Assembly: GCA_963691835.1 (NCBI GenBank)
Contig: OY829383.1
Span: 3,844,001 to 3,908,000 of the forward strand
Length of the DNA stretch: 64,000 nucleotides
Source: G963691835 sp963691835
GTDB taxonomy: Bacteria > Pseudomonadota > Alphaproteobacteria > Thalassobaculales > Thalassobaculaceae
Direction: 5' to 3'
This document shows positions 54,823-63,409 of the stretch, piece by piece. A program made the translations under genes and the position numbers. The notes beneath the pieces were generated by a model, which saw only the letters and a program-made list of their open reading frames with translations, made no database searches and had not been told where the DNA came from. How positions within the stretch are numbered: the stretch's first letter is position 1; every line of letters begins with the position of its first letter.

Positions 54823-56118
54823 ATGGCTATTCAGATTTTTATGCCGGCGTTGTCGCCGACAATGACCGAAGGCAAGCTCGCAACATGGCTTAAAGCCGAA
54901 GGTGATCCCGTCGCCCCCGGTGATGTCATCGCCGAGATCGAGACCGATAAGGCGACGATGGAAGTCGAAGCCGTCGACGAAGGCGTGATGGGCAAGATCC
55001 TGGTGGAGGCGGGGACCGAAGGGGTTGCCGTGAACCATCCGATCGCTGTGCTCCTTGAGGAGGGGGAGAGCGCAGACAGTGTCGACATGGCCGCCCTTGG
55101 CGGCGGCGCCCCGGCGCCCGCTCCGGCAACCGACGCCGCTCCAGCACCCGAAGCGGCCCCAGCGCCTGTAGCCGCGCCCACCCCGGCCGCTGCCGCGCCG
55201 TCGTCAGGAGGCCGTGTGTTCGCAAGCCCGCTCGCGAAGCGTATGGCGCAACAGGCCGGTATCGATCTTGGTACTTTGTCCGGTTCGGGCCCCAACGGTC
55301 GCATCGTGAAGAAGGATGTCGAGGCGGCGATCGCCGGTGGCGCGCCCAAAGCCGCTGCTGCCCCAAGTCCGGCGGCAGCACCCGCTCCGGCACCTGCCGC
55401 GCCAACGCCGCCTTCGGCCGATGTCCCCGGGATGCCCGACTACGACGCGGTGCCCAACACGACGATGCGGAAAGTCATCGCACGGCGCCTTTCGGAGTCG
55501 AAGCAGTTCGCCCCGCACTTCTACCTCACCATCGATTGCGAGGTAGATACGCTTCTGGCCGTACGGAAACAGCTCAACGCGAAGCTCGACGACGGCAAGA
55601 TTTCCGTCAACGACATGGTCATCAAGGCGGCAGCCCAGGCGCTCAAGAAAGTTCCGGCCGCCAACGCCTCGTGGACCGAAGAAGAGACGCGGATCTACAA
55701 GTCCGTCGACATCTCTGTGGCCGTTGCGATTGAGGGCGGGCTCATCACGCCGGTCATCCGCTCGGCCCACACCAAGGGCATGGCGGAAATCGCGGTGGAG
55801 ATGAAGGATCTCGCCACGCGGGCCCGTGACGGCAAGCTGATGCCAGAAGAGTTCCAGGGCGGAACGTTCTCGATCTCCAACCTCGGGATGTTCGGCATCA
55901 AGGACTTCGCCGCCGTCATCAACCCGCCACAGGGTGCCATCCTGGCGGTTGGTGCAGGCGAGCAGCGGCCAGTCGTCAAGGATGGCGCGCTTGCTGTTGC
56001 GACGGTGATGAGCGTGACCCTCTCGGTTGATCACCGGGTCGTCGATGGTGCTATTGGGGCGGAGTTCCTTGCCGCCTTCAAGAAGTACATTGAAGACCCG
56101 ATGAGCATGCTGCTGTAG
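54823..56118 (+). CDS. pdhC: Dihydrolipoyl acetyltransferase (PDH E2)
   Basis: A 431-residue E2 core of the pyruvate dehydrogenase complex. One lipoyl domain (1-78) with K43 in ETDKATMEVEA, an Ala/Pro linker, a peripheral subunit-binding domain at about 127-165 (FASPLAKRMAQQAGIDL, GPNGRIVKKDV), a second Ala/Pro linker, then the catalytic acyltransferase domain from about 205. The catalytic His is H404 in SVDHRVVDGA. It transfers the acetyl group to CoA. It lies 12 bp after pdhB and 11 bp before lpd. Confidence 0.97.
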   Translation: MAIQIFMPALSPTMTEGKLATWLKAEGDPVAPGDVIAEIETDKATMEVEAVDEGVMGKILVEAGTEGVAVNHPIAVLLEEGESADSVDMAALGGGAPAPAPATDAAPAPEAAPAPVAAPTPAAAAPSSGGRVFASPLAKRMAQQAGIDLGTLSGSGPNGRIVKKDVEAAIAGGAPKAAAAPSPAAAPAPAPAAPTPPSADVPGMPDYDAVPNTTMRKVIARRLSESKQFAPHFYLTIDCEVDTLLAVRKQLNAKLDDGKISVNDMVIKAAAQALKKVPAANASWTEEETRIYKSVDISVAVAIEGGLITPVIRSAHTKGMAEIAVEMKDLATRARDGKLMPEEFQGGTFSISNLGMFGIKDFAAVINPPQGAILAVGAGEQRPVVKDGALAVATVMSVTLSVDHRVVDGAIGAEFLAAFKKYIEDPMSMLL

Positions 56119-56129
56119 GAGGCGAAGCG

Positions 56130-57542
56130 ATGGCCGAAACCAACTTCGACGTAATCGTCATCGGTGGCGGACCCGGCGGCTATGTCGCCGCGATCCGCGC
56201 CTCTCAGCTCGGCATGAAGGCCGGCGTGGTGGAGCGGGAGCATCTGGGCGGGATCTGCCTCAACTGGGGCTGTATCCCGACGAAGGCGCTCCTGCGTTCC
56301 TCGGAGATCTACCACATCCTTCACAACCTGGACGCCTATGGCTTCGCGGCGAAGGACATCAGCTACGATGTCTCCAAGGTCGTGAAACGCTCCCGCGGCG
56401 TGGCCAAGCAGCTTTCCGGCGGTGTTGGGCACCTGCTCAAGAAGAACAAGGTCGCGGTTATTGACGGCCATGGGAAGTTGAACGGCGTCCAAGGCGGTCT
56501 TCGCAAGGTCGCGGTGACAAAGGACGGCAAGTCGGTCGGTGACCTGACGGCCAAGCATGTCATCCTGGCGACGGGCGCCCGCGCCCGTTCTCTCCCGGGG
56601 CTGGAACCGGACGGCAAGACCGTCTGGACCTACCGGGAAGCCATGGTGCCGGAGGCGCTGCCGAAGTCTCTGCTGGTCATTGGCTCCGGCGCGATCGGGA
56701 TCGAATTTGCCAGCTTCTACAACGACATGGGCGCTGACGTAACCGTCGTCGAGGTCATGGACCGGGTGCTGCCGGTGGAGGACGAGGACATCTCTGCCTT
56801 CGCCAAGAAGGCGTTCGAGAAGCAGGGCATCAAGATCCGGACCTCCGCCAAGGTCTCGAAGCTCGAGAAAACCGCCAAAGGGGCGAAGGCCACGATCGAG
56901 GCCGGTGGCAAGACGGAAACCCTTGAGGTGGAGAAGGTCATCCTCGCTGTCGGCATCGTCGGCAATGTCGAGGATATCGGCCTCGAGGGAACCAAGGTGA
57001 AGGTCGACCGGGCTCATGTGGTGACCAACGAGTGGCTGGAGACCGGAGAGCCGGGCGTTTATGCGATCGGCGATCTTGTCGGCCCGCCCTGGCTCGCCCA
57101 CAAGGCAAGTCACGAGGGTGTGCTTTGCATCGAGAAGATCGCCGGGGTGAAAGGGGTCCATCCGCTGGAGACTACCAACATTCCGGGCTGTACCTATTGC
57201 CGTCCGCAAGTTGCCTCCGTTGGTCTGACCGAAGCCAAGGCGAAGGAGGCCGGGCATACGGTGAAGGTCGGCAAGTTCCCCTTCATCGGCAACGGCAAGG
57301 CCATCGCGTTGGGTGAGCCTGAGGGCTTGGTGAAAACCGTGTTCGACGCCAAGACCGGTGAGTTGCTTGGTGCGCACATGATCGGCGCGGAGGTGACGGA
57401 GCTTATCCAGGGCTACGGCATCGCCAAGACCATGGAGACGACGGAGGCGGAGCTGATGCACACCGTGTTCCCGCATCCGACCCTGTCTGAGATGATGCAC
57501 GAATCCGTCCTTGATGCGTACGGACGCGCAATCCACTTCTAA
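56130..57542 (+). CDS. lpdA: Dihydrolipoamide dehydrogenase (E3)
   Basis: A 470-residue FAD disulfide reductase that reoxidises lipoyl groups of PDH. The FAD motif is GGGPGGYVAA (12-21), the redox disulfide is C43-x4-C48 in GGICLNWGCIPTKALL, the NAD-binding motif is GSGAIGIEFASFY near 180, and the second FAD block is GVYAIGDLVGPPWLAHKA near 310. The C-terminal catalytic His-Glu is in VFPHPTLSEMMHE. It is co-transcribed with pdhABC. Confidence 0.97.
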   Translation: MAETNFDVIVIGGGPGGYVAAIRASQLGMKAGVVEREHLGGICLNWGCIPTKALLRSSEIYHILHNLDAYGFAAKDISYDVSKVVKRSRGVAKQLSGGVGHLLKKNKVAVIDGHGKLNGVQGGLRKVAVTKDGKSVGDLTAKHVILATGARARSLPGLEPDGKTVWTYREAMVPEALPKSLLVIGSGAIGIEFASFYNDMGADVTVVEVMDRVLPVEDEDISAFAKKAFEKQGIKIRTSAKVSKLEKTAKGAKATIEAGGKTETLEVEKVILAVGIVGNVEDIGLEGTKVKVDRAHVVTNEWLETGEPGVYAIGDLVGPPWLAHKASHEGVLCIEKIAGVKGVHPLETTNIPGCTYCRPQVASVGLTEAKAKEAGHTVKVGKFPFIGNGKAIALGEPEGLVKTVFDAKTGELLGAHMIGAEVTELIQGYGIAKTMETTEAELMHTVFPHPTLSEMMHESVLDAYGRAIHF

Positions 57543-57591
57543 GGCTTAGTCGGCGGCGCCCAAAGGTGCCGCCCCGCCCAGAGGAGCCGGC

Positions 57592-58626
57592 ATGAGCATC
57601 GCCGACCGAGCACCCCGTATCGGGGCCGCCCGCCATCCAGAGAAGGCCAACAAGCCGGACAATCCGATCAAGCGGAAACCCGCCTGGATCCGGGTCAAGG
57701 CGCCGACGTCGAAGACGTACAAAGAAACCCAGGCCCTGATGCGGGGCCTGTCGCTCAATACCGTGTGCGAAGAGGCGGCGTGCCCCAACATCGGCGAGTG
57801 TTGGTCGAAGAAGCACGCGACGATGATGATCCTGGGCTCGGTTTGTACCCGAGCCTGCACCTTCTGCAACGTGGCAACCGGGCGGCCGGATCAGCTTGAT
57901 CCGCATGAGCCGGACAATGTGGGTGAGGCTGTGGCGACGCTCGGCCTCAACCACGTGGTGATCACCTCGGTTGACCGGGACGATCTCGATGATGGCGGGG
58001 CCGAGCACTTCGCGAGGACGATCCGGGCGATCCGCGATCAGTCTCCAGGCACGACGATCGAGGTTCTGACACCCGATTTCCTGAAGAAGGACGGGGCGCT
58101 TGAGGTGGTCGTTGACGCGCGGCCCGACGTCTTCAATCACAATCTGGAGACGGTGCCGCGCCTTTATCCTGAGGTTCGGCCAGGCGCCCGCTACTTCCAT
58201 TCGCTGCGGCTTCTCGATCTGGTGAAGGCGTTGGACCCGTCTATGTTCACGAAATCTGGGATCATGGTCGGCCTCGGTGAGACACGGGAGGAGGTCGGCC
58301 AGGTCATGGATGACATGCGCTCGGCCGACATCGACTTCCTGACCATCGGTCAATATCTGCAGCCGACTGTGAAGCACCACGTCGTGGACCGTTTCGTTGA
58401 GCCGGACGAGTTCGAAGGCTATGAGCGGCTGGCCTACGGCAAAGGCTTCCTGATGGTCTCGGCGTCACCGTTGACGCGGTCGTCGTATCACGCGGGCGAC
58501 GATTTCGCCCGGCTTCGGGCCGCCCGCGACAAAAAGCTTGCGGGGGAGGGGCAACCCGCTCTCGACACGCTGGCCGGATTGGTGGAGAAGGCTCAGCGAG
58601 ACGCCGCCGGAGCGGCGCAGGACTGA
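57592..58626 (+). CDS. lipA: Lipoyl synthase
   Basis: A 344-residue radical SAM enzyme that inserts two sulfurs into octanoyl groups on lipoyl domains. Auxiliary cluster cysteines C59, C64 and C70 (CEEAACPNIGEC) and the radical-SAM cluster C85-x3-C89-x2-C92 (CTRACTFC) are present, with a C-terminal SPLTRSSYHA motif whose Ser ligates the auxiliary cluster. It sits next to the genes for its substrates PdhB and PdhC, a sensible pairing. The basic N-terminal extension of about 30 residues is usual in alphaproteobacteria. Confidence 0.96.
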   Translation: MSIADRAPRIGAARHPEKANKPDNPIKRKPAWIRVKAPTSKTYKETQALMRGLSLNTVCEEAACPNIGECWSKKHATMMILGSVCTRACTFCNVATGRPDQLDPHEPDNVGEAVATLGLNHVVITSVDRDDLDDGGAEHFARTIRAIRDQSPGTTIEVLTPDFLKKDGALEVVVDARPDVFNHNLETVPRLYPEVRPGARYFHSLRLLDLVKALDPSMFTKSGIMVGLGETREEVGQVMDDMRSADIDFLTIGQYLQPTVKHHVVDRFVEPDEFEGYERLAYGKGFLMVSASPLTRSSYHAGDDFARLRAARDKKLAGEGQPALDTLAGLVEKAQRDAAGAAQD

Positions 58627-58661
58627 CGCAGAACGACCCGGACGTAAGAGACCGATCGCCA

Positions 58662-59129
58662 ATGCCCACCCACGCTGAAAGACGGGTTGTCCCGTTCCGT
58701 CCGGACCAGCTTTATGACCTGGTTGCCGATGTGGGCCGGTACCCAGAGTTCCTGCCATGGTGCGTCGGTGCCCGCGTCCGGGAGCGCCAGGCGCGGCTGC
58801 TCGTCGCGGATCTGATGATCGGATACAAGATGATCCGCGAGCGGTTCACCTCCCGTGTCGAGTTGAAGCCCGAAGACACGCGCATTGACGTTTCCTACGC
58901 TGAAGGCCCGTTCAAGTATCTGAACAATCACTGGATTTTCCATGAACACCCGGAGGGGTGCGAGATCGACTTCTACGTCGATTTCGAGTTCAAGAGCCGG
59001 GTGCTGCAACGCGTCATCGAACTATTCTTCAACGAGGCCGTCCGCCGCATGGTGACGGCGTTCGAGACGCGGGCGTATGACCTGTACGACCAGCTTCCGG
59101 CCGATGGGACGGAGACGGGCAGAGCCTGA
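58662..59129 (+). CDS. COQ10/RatA-type START-domain protein
   Basis: A 155-residue START-like (SRPBCC) protein. The N-terminus THAERRVVPFRPDQLYDLVADVGRYPEFLPWC and the C-terminal VRRMVTAFETRAYDLY are diagnostic of the COQ10/RatA family. Members bind ubiquinone or its precursors and support respiration; E. coli RatA has been described as a ribosome-association toxin, so databases often use that name. The usual neighbour of lipA in alphaproteobacteria is this gene. It is 35 bp after lipA. Confidence 0.9.
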   Translation: MPTHAERRVVPFRPDQLYDLVADVGRYPEFLPWCVGARVRERQARLLVADLMIGYKMIRERFTSRVELKPEDTRIDVSYAEGPFKYLNNHWIFHEHPEGCEIDFYVDFEFKSRVLQRVIELFFNEAVRRMVTAFETRAYDLYDQLPADGTETGRA

Positions 59130-59207
59130 ACCGTCAAAGGGTCAACGGATCATTGACAGCATTATTCGGCTTGGCGAAGGCTCTTTGCTTTCGCAGAGGG
59201 GGGAACA

Positions 59208-60209
59208 ATGGCGTCGATCCAGATGGAATACCTTGGCGGTCCGGACGTCGAGGCGCTCGGCATCACGGATGACGAGATCCTGGAGGCGGTTGAAGGCGGA
59301 TTGATTGCCGCCGGGCGCGGTCAGACCGTGATCGAGCCGCGCATGCATCTCGTGCCTGAAGACAACGGCAAAGGACACTTCAACGTCCTGCGAGGCTATG
59401 TGGCCCCCTTGGACTATGCCGGGATCAAGGTCGTCGGCGACTTCGTGGACAACTACAAGAGCGGTCTGCCCTCGGAGATGGGGCTCGTCGCCTTGTTTGA
59501 CCCCCGGAACGGCACGCCCAAAGCGATCGTTGATGCGGCTGGTCTGACCGACATGCGCACGGGCGCGTTGACCGCACTCGGTGCGAAGTACCTGGCGCCA
59601 GAGAAACCGAAGGTTCTGGGGCACATCGGCGCACGGGGCTCGTCGTACTGGAACGTCCGGCTGCTGGATCATCTGTTCGACTTCGAGGAAATTCGGGTGC
59701 ACTCCCGCCGGCCGGAGAGTTACCGGCCCTTTGCAGAGCGATTGAGCGCGGATCTCGGCAAAACCGTAACGGCGGTGGACGACTGGCGGACATGCCTTGA
59801 GGGGGCAGACGTCATGGTCGAAGCGTCACGCCTGTCGGAACCCAATCCCCAGTTCGAGACCAGTTGGGTCCGAAAAGGGGCGCTTGTGGTGCCTTACGGG
59901 ACGATGAGCGCGTTGCCTCTCGACTTCGTCGATATCTTCGACAAGTTCGTGATGGACGACCTTGGTCAGCTTCAAGCGGGGCCTTTCGGGGCGCTGCGTC
60001 CGCACATCAATGCCGGCAAGATCTCCGAGGCGAGCTTTCACGCTGAAATTGGAGAGATCGCTTGCGGCGCCAAACCAGGGCGGGTGTCTCAAGACGAGAC
60101 CATTCTTTTTTGGCACCGTGGCATGTCGACCAGCGACATCGCGTTGGCCGCAGCGATGTTAGAGAAGGGGCGTCGAAAGGGGCTGGTAAGAATGCTCCCC
60201 TATGCCTGA
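59208..60209 (+). CDS. Ornithine cyclodeaminase/mu-crystallin family protein
   Basis: A 333-residue NAD(P)-dependent enzyme of the OCD family, which contains ornithine cyclodeaminases, alanine dehydrogenases and ketimine reductases. Family blocks: GIKVVGDFVDNYKSGLPS near 75, LTDMRTGALTALGAKYL near 107, a nucleotide-binding loop GHIGARGSSYWNVRLL near 130 with G-A-R-G instead of the common G-T-G-x-Q, and MDDLGQLQAG near 250. GGGGGAACA precedes the ATG. Its last 8 bases overlap the start of the HAL-like gene, so they are coupled. The true substrate is unknown. Confidence 0.87.
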   Translation: MASIQMEYLGGPDVEALGITDDEILEAVEGGLIAAGRGQTVIEPRMHLVPEDNGKGHFNVLRGYVAPLDYAGIKVVGDFVDNYKSGLPSEMGLVALFDPRNGTPKAIVDAAGLTDMRTGALTALGAKYLAPEKPKVLGHIGARGSSYWNVRLLDHLFDFEEIRVHSRRPESYRPFAERLSADLGKTVTAVDDWRTCLEGADVMVEASRLSEPNPQFETSWVRKGALVVPYGTMSALPLDFVDIFDKFVMDDLGQLQAGPFGALRPHINAGKISEASFHAEIGEIACGAKPGRVSQDETILFWHRGMSTSDIALAAAMLEKGRRKGLVRMLPYA

Positions 60210-61701
60210 TCAACTGCTTCTCGATGGCCGTTCGCTAACCCCGCAGACTTTGGTTAGGGCGGCGAGAGGGGCAACCAACGTCGCGCTCTCCCGAGACGGC
60301 ATCGAGAGAATGAAGGCCAGCCGGGCGTTGATCGATGACGCGGTTTCGTCTGGCAAGCCGGTTTATGGGGTCACACGCGGACTGGGCGCCCGGGCGGCGG
60401 AGACCCTGGATCAGGAGGCGCTGGCCGACTTCTCCTACAGCACCATTCGCGGCCGCGCGAGCGCGACTGGCAATCCGTTGCCCGACACGGTGGTCCGGGC
60501 GGGAATGCTGGTTCGACTGAACACGCTCCTCATCGGTGCGACGGGCGCACACCCGGACATTGCAGATCATCTGAGAAACTGTCTCAACGCCAATCTGACA
60601 CCTCTGGTAGGCGAGACCGGGTCCATCAGCGTAGCGGACCTGCTTCAGAACGCGACGCTGGCCATGGCTTTGATTGGCGAGGGGCCGATGCGGAGCGCCG
60701 ACGGCGGAACTCTGGATGGTGCAGAGGCGATGGCGGCGGCTGGCATAGCACCGCCACGGCTGGGCCCCAGAGATGGCTTGGCACTGGCCAGTCATTCCGG
60801 TTTGTCGTCCGGCCTGTCCGCTGTCGCTGTGGTGGAGGCGCGCCGGGCGTTCGATGTGGCGCAGTCGGCCGCCGCTCTATCTCTCATCGGGTTTCGCGGA
60901 AACCTCACGCCGTTCGATCCGCGCGTGCTCGCTCAACGGCCCCATGCGGGCATTCAAAGCGCCGCCAGCGATGTCTTGCGTCTCCTTCAGGGATCGGTCC
61001 TTGAGGGGAACGCAAACGCACGGCGCATCCAGGACCCGCTGAGTTTCCGGAACATACCGCAGGTTCACGGTGCGGTCGCGGCGGCGCTCGACCGGGCCGA
61101 GGCCGATGTCACGGCGGAGATAAACGGTGTTTCCGACAACCCCGTTACCTTGGTGGATGACGGCGACATTCTCTCCTCAGGCAACTTTTTGGCACCGCAG
61201 CTCGGCGACTCTCTCGCGGGTTTAAGCCGGGCATATGTCCGGCTGGCTCTGGCACAGGTGGCCCGCATCTCAAAGCTCCTGTCGACTCGCTTCACGGATC
61301 TTCCGCTGTTTCTCGCCGACCCGGACTCCGGCTCCAACGGCTTGGCACCGCTTACCAAAACAGCGGAAGCGGCCGCGATGAGCCTGGCTCAGGCCGCGTC
61401 GCCTCAGCCGGTCTGGCCCAGTATCGGTGCGGACGGTGTCGAGGATGTGATGGCCGATACCTGGCATACGGCCGCGGCCCTTCGAGACGTCATCAATCAT
61501 GGCACGACCGTAACGGCCGCGGAGATGGCGATTGCTGTCCGCGCCATTGAGCTTCGGGGCGACGAGGGGGCTTTGGGACCTACGCTTGAGCGGATACGGC
61601 TGTTGGTCAGGGAGCATGTTCCCGAAGTCGCGGACAACCGCCCATTGGGATCTGCTTTGGACGGTCTGGTGTCGGCGTTGCGTGAACGGGTCGCGGCCTA
61701 A
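60202..61701 (+). CDS. HAL/PAL-fold ammonia-lyase homologue lacking the MIO triad
   Basis: A 499-residue protein of the histidine/phenylalanine ammonia-lyase family by its overall pattern: VYGVTRGLGARA (Y55), INGVSDNPV near 308, QDPLSFRNIPQVHG (277-290) and SSGNFLAPQLGDSLAG (325-340). In active members an Ala-Ser-Gly triad in GSxGASGDLAPL cyclises to the MIO electrophile; here the segment reads GSISVADLLQNA (140-151), so the triad is Ser-Val-Ala and MIO cannot form by the known route. The LNGT motif is replaced by LASHSG and the HAL Tyr280 equivalent is Leu280. It overlaps the OCD gene by 8 bp. A non-lyase or structural role is possible. Confidence 0.85.
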   Translation: MPDQLLLDGRSLTPQTLVRAARGATNVALSRDGIERMKASRALIDDAVSSGKPVYGVTRGLGARAAETLDQEALADFSYSTIRGRASATGNPLPDTVVRAGMLVRLNTLLIGATGAHPDIADHLRNCLNANLTPLVGETGSISVADLLQNATLAMALIGEGPMRSADGGTLDGAEAMAAAGIAPPRLGPRDGLALASHSGLSSGLSAVAVVEARRAFDVAQSAAALSLIGFRGNLTPFDPRVLAQRPHAGIQSAASDVLRLLQGSVLEGNANARRIQDPLSFRNIPQVHGAVAAALDRAEADVTAEINGVSDNPVTLVDDGDILSSGNFLAPQLGDSLAGLSRAYVRLALAQVARISKLLSTRFTDLPLFLADPDSGSNGLAPLTKTAEAAAMSLAQAASPQPVWPSIGADGVEDVMADTWHTAAALRDVINHGTTVTAAEMAIAVRAIELRGDEGALGPTLERIRLLVREHVPEVADNRPLGSALDGLVSALRERVAA

Positions 61702-61702
61702 A

Positions 61703-61729
61703 CTCCCCCGACCGCGTCGGCCGGGGGAG
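61703..61729. terminator. Bidirectional terminator hairpin
   Basis: CTCCCCCG (61703-61710) pairs with CGGGGGAG (61722-61729); two further CC/GG pairs follow an A-C mismatch. It sits in the 39-bp gap between convergent genes. On the minus strand it is followed by TTTAGG. Confidence 0.72.
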
Positions 61730-61740
61730 GCTGCCTGTCC

Positions 61741-63177
61741 TCAGGGGAGGATGTAGGCGGTCTTTACCGTCGTGTAGAATTCGGCTGCATAGCGACCCTG
61801 CTCACGCGGGCCGTAGCTGGAGCCTTTCCGGCCGCCGAACGGCACATGGTAGTCCACCCCGGCGGTCGGCAGATTGACCATGACCATGCCGGCCTCGGCG
61901 TTGCGCTTGTAGTCCGACGCATGCTTCAGCGACGTGGTGCAGATGCCGGACGACAGTCCGAATGCCGTGTCATTGGCGACGGACAGCGCTTCGTCGTAGC
62001 CGGAGACCCGGATCACCGTGGCGACGGGACCGAAGATCTCTTCCTGATTCACCCGCATGTCGTTGGTGGTCTCGGTCAGCAACGCGGGCTGCAGGTAGAA
62101 ACCCTCCTTCGACCGGTTCAACCGCTCCCCGCCGAACGCGAGGTTCGCCCCTTCCTTCTTGCCGATATCGATGTAGGAGAGATCGATATCGAGCTGGGAC
62201 TGGTCGACCACCGGACCGATCTGTGTCCCGTCAGCAAGGGCGTCGTCGACCTTCAGCGCCTTCATTTGAGAGACCATCGCATCGACGAACCGGTCGTGAA
62301 TGCCTTCGGTGACGATCAGACGGGACGAGGCCGTACAGCGCTGACCGGTCGAGAAGAACGCCCCCTGAACCGCACAGTTCACCGCGATGTCCAGATCCGC
62401 GTCGTCCAGAACCACCAACGGATTCTTGCCGCCCATTTCGAGTTGCACCTTGGCGAGACGCGCCGCACAGGTTGAGGCCACGTGCTTGCCGGTCTCGACG
62501 GAGCCGGTGAAGGTAACGGCGGCCACGTCTGGATGATCCAGGATGGCTTGGCCAACGACCGAACCACGTCCCATCACGAGGTTGAACACGCCCTCTGGGA
62601 TGCCCGCCCGGACCAGCATGTCCGCGATCTCCCAAGCGCATCCCGGTACGAGGTCGGCGGGCTTGAAGACGATGGCGTTGCCGTAGCAGAGCGCGGGCGC
62701 GATCTTCCAGGCCGGGATTGCGATCGGGAAGTTCCAGGGTGTGATAATGCCGACGACGCCCATCGGCTCACGGGTGATGTCGATCTCCACACCCGGGCGG
62801 ACGGAGGCAACCCGCTCACCCGCGATCCGCAGGGTTTCCTGGGCGAAGAACTTGAAGATCTGCCCGGCGCGGATCGCCTCGCCGATGCCCTCTGGCAGGG
62901 TCTTGCCTTCCTCCCGAGAGAGGAGGCGGCCCAGTTCATCCTTACGGGCCATGATCTCATTGCCGACCTTCTCGAGGATGTCGTGGCGTTGCTGCGGGGT
63001 GGTCCTTCCCCATGCCGGTGCGGCGGCTTTGGCCGCGGCAACAGCCTCGTTGACCTGCTCAGCGCTTGCGGACGCGTAGCTCGCAATCACGTCACCCAAG
63101 TCGGACGGATTGATGTTGTCGCGCCCGCTTGCGCCCTCGACCCAGCTTCCGGCGATGAAGTTCTTTCGCACACCCAT
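61741..63177 (-). CDS. NAD(P)-dependent aldehyde dehydrogenase
   Basis: A 478-residue ALDH-superfamily enzyme oxidising an aldehyde to an acid. The nucleophile is C281 (STGQRCTASS), the general base E247 (QLEMGGKNP), and the oxyanion Asn N149 (ITPWNFP). The cofactor loop FTGSVETGK is near 223. By pattern (TTLP-type N-terminus, GREQGRYA end) it is near the alpha-ketoglutaric-semialdehyde/succinate-semialdehyde group. It is convergent with the HAL-like gene and divergent from a Liv-type binding protein, so a catabolic role in amino-acid or sugar-acid degradation is likely. The substrate is not certain. Confidence 0.92.
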   Translation of the reverse strand: MGVRKNFIAGSWVEGASGRDNINPSDLGDVIASYASASAEQVNEAVAAAKAAAPAWGRTTPQQRHDILEKVGNEIMARKDELGRLLSREEGKTLPEGIGEAIRAGQIFKFFAQETLRIAGERVASVRPGVEIDITREPMGVVGIITPWNFPIAIPAWKIAPALCYGNAIVFKPADLVPGCAWEIADMLVRAGIPEGVFNLVMGRGSVVGQAILDHPDVAAVTFTGSVETGKHVASTCAARLAKVQLEMGGKNPLVVLDDADLDIAVNCAVQGAFFSTGQRCTASSRLIVTEGIHDRFVDAMVSQMKALKVDDALADGTQIGPVVDQSQLDIDLSYIDIGKKEGANLAFGGERLNRSKEGFYLQPALLTETTNDMRVNQEEIFGPVATVIRVSGYDEALSVANDTAFGLSSGICTTSLKHASDYKRNAEAGMVMVNLPTAGVDYHVPFGGRKGSSYGPREQGRYAAEFYTTVKTAYILP

Positions 63178-63409
63178 GTGACGGGCTCCTCCATACGGTC
63201 AGTAATGCGGTTTTCCGGCTTGCACCGCTTGGCCGGGAGTATCGCTACCGCTACCGGTTTTGAAAAGCGTCGTAGCCGGAAGGTCAGACTTGCCCACTTG
63301 GATACTCAGGCTCCCAACGTTGCCAAGCTTTCAGAACGATGCCTACACTCGGCACCGAGGCGGCGTTGCCGTCGGTTAAGGAGCAAGAACAGATAACAGG
63401 GAGGGGTGC

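Noticed and set aside
53428..55038. 536-codon open frame opposite pdhB and pdhC
   Set aside because: It spans two strong genes and the intergenic gap between them on the other strand; its His/Arg/Asp-rich content is typical of high-GC antisense frames.
56031..57536. 501-codon open frame opposite lpdA
   Set aside because: Antisense shadow; the sense gene has every dihydrolipoamide dehydrogenase motif.
58662..59129. Annotation as a toxin of a toxin-antitoxin system (RatA)
   Set aside because: The START-domain sequence and position after lipA fit the COQ10-type ubiquinone-binding role; no antitoxin gene is adjacent.
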